Translations under genes and position numbers: made by a program
Assembly (NCBI GenBank): GCA_003233295.1
Contig: QILJ01000385.1
Span: 1-9,692, forward strand
DNA: 9,692 bases
Source: Ignavibacteria bacterium
Lineage (GTDB): Bacteria > Bacteroidota > Ignavibacteria > Ignavibacteriales > Melioribacteraceae
Direction of reading: 5' to 3'
Part shown: one piece after another, positions 5,058 to 9,692 of the stretch
Position numbering within the stretch: position 1 is the stretch's first letter
How the letters are laid out: each line of letters begins with the position of its first letter
Notes under the pieces: model-generated
What the model was told of the DNA's origin: nothing
Database searches by the model: none
Seen by the model: the letters and a program-made list of their open reading frames with translations, nothing else

Positions 5058-6846
5058 GTTTTAAGGTTCCGGCTGCTTCATGCAGTGTGTCAACTATTAT
5101 CTCTTCAAGATATTCAAGTTGAATAGAATCCGTGTTTGAAGCATTAGTACAGTTATCACATTTACCGCACGAATAATCTTTTTGTTCTTCCCCAAAATAG
5201 TTCAAAATGAATTTAAAGCGGCAGGCATCAGTAAATACATAATCTCTCATCTTAGTTAATTTACTTTCTGAGTTTCTTTTGTGTTCCAGCCAGTTTCTAA
5301 TATTTAATCTTAGGCTATTTGGATAAACTCTTTCATTTAACAATCTTACAGATGGGTTCTCAAGTGGAGTGTCAAATTCAATGACTCCTGAAACTGATAG
5401 TTTTTTCAATACTTTAACTATATCAGCTTCAACTGTATCTAATTTCCTTGCAATTACAGATGTGTCGATCTTTACCTTTCGAGCAAAGAGCGTATCACCA
5501 AAATTTCGAATGATATAAATCAGAAGATCTCTCATCAGATTGCGGGCATATTGATTGATAAAAGTTTTCAACTCATTTTGGCTAAATAGTATTCTGATGA
5601 AGGAATATTTATTTCCCTCAGAATTAAATTCCATTAGTTCGTTTTCATGGAGCACTTTAAGTGATGCAAGGAGTTTTTGTTTGTTAATCTTATGCGGGAG
5701 CAGGAAACTTTCTATTCCCTTATCTATTTGAATTCGTTTATCATACGTGCTCCCGGCAGCGATCTGTATATAATCGCATATTGAATTATAAACTTGCTTT
5801 ACTTCATCATCCGTTGGATAATTATTATTGATAAAATATTGTTGAATGTTATAATCTTTCTCTTCAAATAATAAGTATATCTTTGATGGCTTTACGTCTC
5901 TGCCTGCTCGTCCGATTTCCTGGTAATAATTTTCAATAGATGCGGTTAGATTATAATGAATAAGCAGACGAATATCAGATTTATCAACCCCCATTCCAAA
6001 GGCGTTTGTAGCACAGATTATTTTTACACGGTCGTTCATGAAATCATCTTGTATCATTCTCCGCTGCTCAGGAGCTAATCCGGCATGATAATAATTCGAG
6101 AGATATCCGTTCATTGTTAAAAATTCAGAAAGTTCCTCTGCGTTCTTCCTTGTGGAAGTATAAATAACTGCAGGCAGTTTGTTCTTCTTTATTAATGCCA
6201 GCACTTTCTCTTTTTTTCTGCTGGTTCTTATTACATTGAGATGAAGATTCTCACGCTCAAATCCTCTGATGAAAATTCGCGGATTGCTGAAATTGAAATG
6301 TTCAATAATATCGCGACGAACTTCTGGAATTGCCGTAGCAGTGAATGCAGAAACATTTGTATTCCCGATCCTTTCACAAAACTCCGTTATCTTTCTATAA
6401 CTCGGTCTAAAATTATGACCCCATTCGCTTATGCAATGTGCCTCGTCTACAAAAACATATTTAGGATTTAGCTTTTCGATCCTCTCTGTAAAATCAATGC
6501 TTTCCAATCGCTCCGGTGATACATATAAAAGTTTGATCCGTCTGCTTTCGATATCGCGAAAAACTTTTTCAACCTCTTGATAAGTGAGTGTACTGTTTAT
6601 GAATGCTGCAATAACTTTCTTTTTATTTAAGCTGTCTACTTGATCTTTCATTAGTGCGATCAGAGGTGAAATTACAATTGAAAATGATTCACTCATAAGT
6701 GCAGGTATTTGATAGCAGAGAGATTTTCCGCCGCCGGTTGGAAGCACGGCAAGAACATTGTTCCCATTCAGGATAGATTGGATTATCTCTTCCTGTCCGG
6801 GACGAAATTCCGTAAATCCGAATATTTCTTTTAATATTTTTTTCAT
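5053..6846 (-). CDS. recQ: RecQ helicase N-terminal part (catalytic core and zinc domain)
   Basis: This open frame has 597 residues. The family-specific motif 0 is at 10-19 (GFTEFRPGQE), Walker A at 35-42 (LPTGGGKS, Lys41), DEAH at 134-137 and motif III SAFTATA at 166-172. Motif V lies around 278-290 (CATNAFGMGVDKS), and motif VI QEIGRAGRD is at 309-317. Four zinc-binding cysteines are at 542, 560, 563 and 566. All residues needed for ATP hydrolysis are present. The frame ends in EAAGTLKR just inside the RQC domain, where intact relatives would continue. The ATG has no Shine-Dalgarno site but yields the standard N-terminus. If expressed alone it would be an ATPase/helicase core without the RQC and HRDC DNA-binding domains; some RecQ proteins keep activity in that form. 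Confidence 0.85.
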   Translation of the reverse strand: MKKILKEIFGFTEFRPGQEEIIQSILNGNNVLAVLPTGGGKSLCYQIPALMSESFSIVISPLIALMKDQVDSLNKKKVIAAFINSTLTYQEVEKVFRDIESRRIKLLYVSPERLESIDFTERIEKLNPKYVFVDEAHCISEWGHNFRPSYRKITEFCERIGNTNVSAFTATAIPEVRRDIIEHFNFSNPRIFIRGFERENLHLNVIRTSRKKEKVLALIKKNKLPAVIYTSTRKNAEELSEFLTMNGYLSNYYHAGLAPEQRRMIQDDFMNDRVKIICATNAFGMGVDKSDIRLLIHYNLTASIENYYQEIGRAGRDVKPSKIYLLFEEKDYNIQQYFINNNYPTDDEVKQVYNSICDYIQIAAGSTYDKRIQIDKGIESFLLPHKINKQKLLASLKVLHENELMEFNSEGNKYSFIRILFSQNELKTFINQYARNLMRDLLIYIIRNFGDTLFARKVKIDTSVIARKLDTVEADIVKVLKKLSVSGVIEFDTPLENPSVRLLNERVYPNSLRLNIRNWLEHKRNSESKLTKMRDYVFTDACRFKFILNYFGEEQKDYSCGKCDNCTNASNTDSIQLEYLEEIIVDTLHEAAGTLKR

Positions 6847-7083
6847 TTATTGACGGATATATTTACTACATAGACAAAAAAACAAAAATTATTTATTAAT
6901 CAAACTACAATAAAAAAGAATTATATCCATTTAACAATGTTTTACTATTCATCTTCACCATTTACGGAATCAATATTTGTATGCTTGATCAATAGATAAA
7001 AACAAATTATCTGAATAGATTAACTTGGTAAATATAATACAAAGTTTTATTTTGATTTATCAGAAAACACTCAATTATTAATA
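6847..7083. other. Divergent intergenic region between recQ and the ABC operon
   Basis: This 237-nt stretch is very AT-rich with stops in all frames and no gene or stable hairpin that I can see. It must hold the promoters for both directions. Apart from the TATAAT at 7033 I cannot assign elements. Confidence 0.5.
7033..7038 (+). promoter_or_regulatory. Possible -10 element for the ABC exporter operon
   Basis: A perfect TATAAT lies 45 nt before the first ATPase start, inside the 237-nt divergent gap shared with recQ. No good -35 hexamer is seen at 17 nt upstream, and the gap is so AT-rich that such a hexamer can arise by chance. Confidence 0.25.
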
Positions 7084-8004
7084 ATGCTTGAAATAAAGAA
7101 TTTATCAAAATCTTTTGAAAATATTAAAGCCCTCGATTCAGTTTCTCTGTCAATAGCGAAAGGTGAATTCTTTGGGCTGCTTGGTCCTAACGGAGCGGGT
7201 AAAACTACTTTAATGAATTTGATTATCGGATTTCTCAAAGCTGATTCGGGAAGTATTCTTTTTGATAATGAAGAGATTAAGTATGGCGATCCGGCAATAA
7301 AAAACAGAATTGGTTATGTTCCTCAAGATATTGCACTTTATCAAGAACTGACGGCACTTCAAAACCTTAAAATATTCGGTTCATTTTATAAGATGTCTAA
7401 AAAGGATTTGACAGATAATATTCATGAAGCTCTTGAACTGGTTCAGCTTACGGATAGAAAGAATAGTGCTGTCAAAGAATTTTCCGGCGGAATGAAAAGA
7501 CGATTGAATTTAGCGGCATCCATACTGCATAGACCGGATGTTCTTTTATGTGATGAACCGACTGTCGGCGTCGATCCGCAGTCCCGCAATGCAATTTTCG
7601 AAATGCTTCAAAAACTGAATAGGGAAGGTATCACAATTATCTATACAACTCATTATATGGAAGAAGCAGAACGATTATGCGATAGATTGGCGATAATTGA
7701 TAACGGCAGAATTATTGCGGACGGTACTTTAATGGAATTGCTCAAAATTCTGGATCGAAAAGCGACAATAAAAATTCAGAAAACAAGAGAGAGTATGGAA
7801 TTACTTGAACAACTGAATAATGTTGCTGAAATTAATGAGTTGGATTATAAGTATGAATTAATTCTGAATAATGATAATCAGACATACACAGAACTCTTCT
7901 CTTATTTTGAAAGTATCAATCTATCACCGGACTTGGTTGAAATAAATAGGGCTTCTCTTGAGGATGTGTTCCTCCATATGACCGGTAGGAGGATCAGAGA
8001 TTGA
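7084..8004 (+). CDS. ABC-2 exporter ATPase (first)
   Basis: The product has 306 residues. All ABC ATPase landmarks are present: Walker A GPNGAGKT at 34-41, Q-loop Gln81 (YVPQD), signature FSGGMKRR at 133-140, Walker B VLLCDEPT at 153-160 with catalytic Glu158, D-loop at 163-164, and the switch His190. Residues after about 220 form the C-terminal extension common in drug- and lipid-export ATPases of the CcmA/DrrA type, ending in SLEDVFLHMTGR. It should power export by the permease encoded next, with which it overlaps by 4 nt. There is no Shine-Dalgarno site at its ATG, in contrast to the permease. The substrate cannot be deduced; multidrug, lipid or peptide export are all seen in this family. 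Confidence 0.9.
   Translation: MLEIKNLSKSFENIKALDSVSLSIAKGEFFGLLGPNGAGKTTLMNLIIGFLKADSGSILFDNEEIKYGDPAIKNRIGYVPQDIALYQELTALQNLKIFGSFYKMSKKDLTDNIHEALELVQLTDRKNSAVKEFSGGMKRRLNLAASILHRPDVLLCDEPTVGVDPQSRNAIFEMLQKLNREGITIIYTTHYMEEAERLCDRLAIIDNGRIIADGTLMELLKILDRKATIKIQKTRESMELLEQLNNVAEINELDYKYELILNNDNQTYTELFSYFESINLSPDLVEINRASLEDVFLHMTGRRIRD
7987..8003 (+). promoter_or_regulatory. Strong ribosome-binding site and TTG start in a 4-nt overlap
   Basis: AGGAGG at 7987-7992 lies inside the end of the ATPase gene, 8 nt before a TTG codon at 8001. That TTG overlaps the ATPase stop as TTGA. The arrangement fixes the permease start and indicates translational coupling, which would help keep the two subunits balanced. 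Confidence 0.8.
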
Positions 8005-9323
8005 AAAATATAATTGAGTTGATCAAAAAGGATTTAATGCGGTTTATAAAGGATAAGACAGCGATGCTCTTAACTTTTTTAGTGCCGGCAGTTCTGATAA
8101 TTATATTCGGGAACATTTTTGGAGGAAGTAGTGGAGAACGCGGCAAAGCTGAAGTGATCTTTGTGAATAATAGTGATTCTGAAATTGCCAAGTTGATTGA
8201 AAATAAACTTGATTCATCTTCCAGTATTAAGCTGATCAAAAAATATAGAATTGAAGGGACAGATTCAATTGCAGATTTCACAGAACAGAAAGCCATTGAA
8301 TTTGTTAAAGCCGGTAAGATCTCAGCTGCAGTAGTATTACCGGAAGATTTTCTTTCAGATACCTCAGCAGCAATGAATATTAAATTCTATTACGATCCGA
8401 GAAACGAAATAGAATCTTCAATTATACAAGCGGGTATTCAAAAAACAATATTTTCAGAACTTCCGCAGATTTTTCCAGCTTTATTAACAAGACAAGCGAA
8501 TGATATTTTAGGAAATAAAAAAGGGGAAAAGTTTAGAACTGATATGGCTGGCGTTGTTAGTGATTATTTTGGTATCCCGAAAGATTCTGTTTTATCTATG
8601 ACAAGTCCAGATGTAAAGAGCAGCAATCTTGCGGAAAGTACTTCCGATTCAACTTCAAATTCGTTTATAGATAATTTGATAAAGTTTGACAGTGTACAAT
8701 TAGTTGGGAAAGATATAGAAAATCCGCAGGTTACTAGAATAGTAGGAGGATGGGCAATAATGTTCTTACTCTTTACACTTACTGCCATTGCCACTTCATT
8801 GTTCGAAGAAAAGCAAGAAGGTACTTTGAAAAGACTGCTCTGTATGCCTGTAACAAGAACGCAAATACTCCTTTCAAAATATTTCTTTTCAATGATCATG
8901 GGAATAGTTCAGCTCCTGGTTCTGTTCATATTTTCGTGGGCAATATTTAATGTGGATATTTTTTCTAACTTTTTCAATTTGATGATCGTCATTATTATAT
9001 CGGCATCGGCTGCAGTATCATTTGGTATGATAATAACTTCACACGCAACATCTCTTAGTCAAGCAAATGGAATTGCCACATTGCTGATCCTTGTTATGTC
9101 TGCTGTGGGAGGTGCGTGGTTCCCAACATTTTTATTCCCGGATTGGCTTCAGATAGTTGCTAAGTTTACTTTAACTTATTGGTCGGTTGAAGCATTTCAG
9201 CAAATATTGTGGAGACATGCTCAATTATCATCGATTACTTTAAATCTATTTATACTAATTATGATAAGCGTCGTTTTTAATTTTTATGCGATAGCTAGAT
9301 TTAATAGGGGGAAGATATTTTAA
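8001..9323 (+). CDS. ABC-2 type exporter permease
   Basis: The product has 440 residues and starts with TTG. The topology fits the ABC2_membrane_3 group: one N-terminal membrane segment (about 22-42), a large extracytoplasmic domain (about 43-247), then five more segments at roughly 251-268, 293-316, 325-347, 355-375 and 412-431. The amphipathic start IIELIKKDLMRFIKDK is typical of ABC-2 permeases and contacts the ATPase. EEKQEGTLKRLLCMPVTRTQ at 269-288, just after the second segment, is the conserved cytoplasmic coupling stretch. A Ser-rich low-complexity linker lies at 207-221 (SSNLAESTSDSTSNS). It pairs with the overlapping ATPase gene upstream. No HlyD-type adaptor is next to it in the window. 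Confidence 0.88.
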   Translation: MKNIIELIKKDLMRFIKDKTAMLLTFLVPAVLIIIFGNIFGGSSGERGKAEVIFVNNSDSEIAKLIENKLDSSSSIKLIKKYRIEGTDSIADFTEQKAIEFVKAGKISAAVVLPEDFLSDTSAAMNIKFYYDPRNEIESSIIQAGIQKTIFSELPQIFPALLTRQANDILGNKKGEKFRTDMAGVVSDYFGIPKDSVLSMTSPDVKSSNLAESTSDSTSNSFIDNLIKFDSVQLVGKDIENPQVTRIVGGWAIMFLLFTLTAIATSLFEEKQEGTLKRLLCMPVTRTQILLSKYFFSMIMGIVQLLVLFIFSWAIFNVDIFSNFFNLMIVIIISASAAVSFGMIITSHATSLSQANGIATLLILVMSAVGGAWFPTFLFPDWLQIVAKFTLTYWSVEAFQQILWRHAQLSSITLNLFILIMISVVFNFYAIARFNRGKIF

Positions 9324-9324
9324 T

Positions 9325-9692
9325 ATGAATGTAATTGAAGTAAATAAATTAACGAAAGTTTACCAAGTAGGAAGGAGTAAACAAAAGATAACCGCGCTTA
9401 ACGATCTCAGTTTGAGTATAGAGCATGGCAGCATTTTTGGTCTGCTCGGACCGAACGGCGCAGGAAAAACTACATTGATCAAGATTCTGCTTGGAATCAC
9501 ATTCCCTACATTAGGTGATGCACGTATTCTGGATAGCGATATAAGTAATTATATGATAAAGAAAAAGATCGGGTTCCTTCCTGAAAATCATAAGTTCCCG
9601 AATTATCTTACTGCAGAGCAGACTTTGAAATATTTTGCTCAGTTAAGCGGTTACGAAAATTCAAATATGAATAAGCGGATTGATGAACTGCT
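9325..9692 (+). CDS. ABC-2 exporter ATPase (second), partial at window end
   Basis: Only the first 122 codons are present; the frame is open to the edge. The ATG at 9325 starts just after the permease stop at 9321-9323, with a G-rich AGGGGGA about 12 nt before it. Visible features are Walker A GPNGAGKT at 42-49 and IGFLPENHKF at 82-91, where the Q-loop position holds Glu87 in place of the usual Gln. The signature, Walker B and switch regions lie beyond the window. Its sequence differs clearly from the first ATPase, so this is a second exporter module and not a recent duplication. Its own permease is expected downstream. Confidence 0.85.
   Translation, partial: MNVIEVNKLTKVYQVGRSKQKITALNDLSLSIEHGSIFGLLGPNGAGKTTLIKILLGITFPTLGDARILDSDISNYMIKKKIGFLPENHKFPNYLTAEQTLKYFAQLSGYENSNMNKRIDEL

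Larger units (their letters stand above)
4268..6846 (-). pseudogene. recQ: recQ-family helicase gene broken by two frameshifts
   Basis: Three minus-strand frames together give a complete RecQ-type protein of about 858 residues: helicase and zinc-binding domains, RQC winged helix, HRDC, and a C-terminal helix-turn-helix domain. The first break is within 5056-5062: frame 1 reads TTA AAA CGT TGA, and dropping one base (for example from the AAAA run) gives T-L-(K/N)-V-D-L-I-K. The second is within 4691-4697: CAA CCC TAA becomes CAA CCT AAC when one C is dropped, giving Q-P-N-S-P-S-K. Stops in the neighbouring frames confine both breaks to these few bases. Everything else is conserved, so decay is recent, or the breaks are sequencing indels at short homopolymers, or the shifts are made during translation. 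RecQ helicases unwind DNA 3' to 5' in recombination and replication-fork repair. Confidence 0.8.

Noticed and set aside
8564..8899. 111-codon minus-strand open frame inside the permease gene
   Set aside because: It is antisense to conserved membrane segments and has no start signal or family match.

Overview
The window is AT-rich bacterial DNA with Gram-negative features: an outer-membrane beta-barrel remnant, a lipoprotein and a secreted beta-propeller enzyme. Gene style (weak or missing Shine-Dalgarno sites next to a few strong ones, protein flavour, Lys/Asn/Ile-rich proteins) suggests the Bacteroidota/Chlorobi group, perhaps Ignavibacteria. That placement is inference; no rRNA or marker gene is present.

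Layout. Positions 1-91 are a fold-back element with perfect 19-bp inverted ends. It abuts the 3' remnant of an outer-membrane barrel gene (99-542). A minus-strand SMP-30/gluconolactonase-like secreted protein follows (611-1516). Divergent from it is a two-gene unit: a TPR lipoprotein of BamD type (1663-2175) and, 5 nt later, a DUF58 protein with a von Willebrand-type metal site (2181-3092). After a non-coding stretch carrying a degenerate dispersed-repeat-like sequence comes a complete HigB-HigA toxin-antitoxin pair (3354-4150). A related sequence in the opposite orientation lies just after the pair. Next, on the minus strand, is a recQ-family helicase gene (4268-6846) that is intact in content but broken by two single-base frameshifts. 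I translated the 370-nt stretch between its two long open frames and recovered the missing RQC end and HRDC start. From 7084 to the window end runs a plus-strand ABC-2 exporter operon: ATPase, permease (overlapping by 4 nt) and the start of a second ATPase that runs off the edge.

How they work together. The lipoprotein and DUF58 genes form a likely operon, but the MoxR ATPase usually found beside DUF58 proteins is absent. The HigBA pair is a self-contained addiction module set between host genes. ATPase 1 and the permease should form one exporter; the second ATPase presumably pairs with a permease outside the window.

No wholly new system is evident. The best leads are the double +1-type recQ lesion, the inverted repeat-like flanks of higBA, the operator-like repeats before higB, and the fold-back element at the truncated barrel gene.
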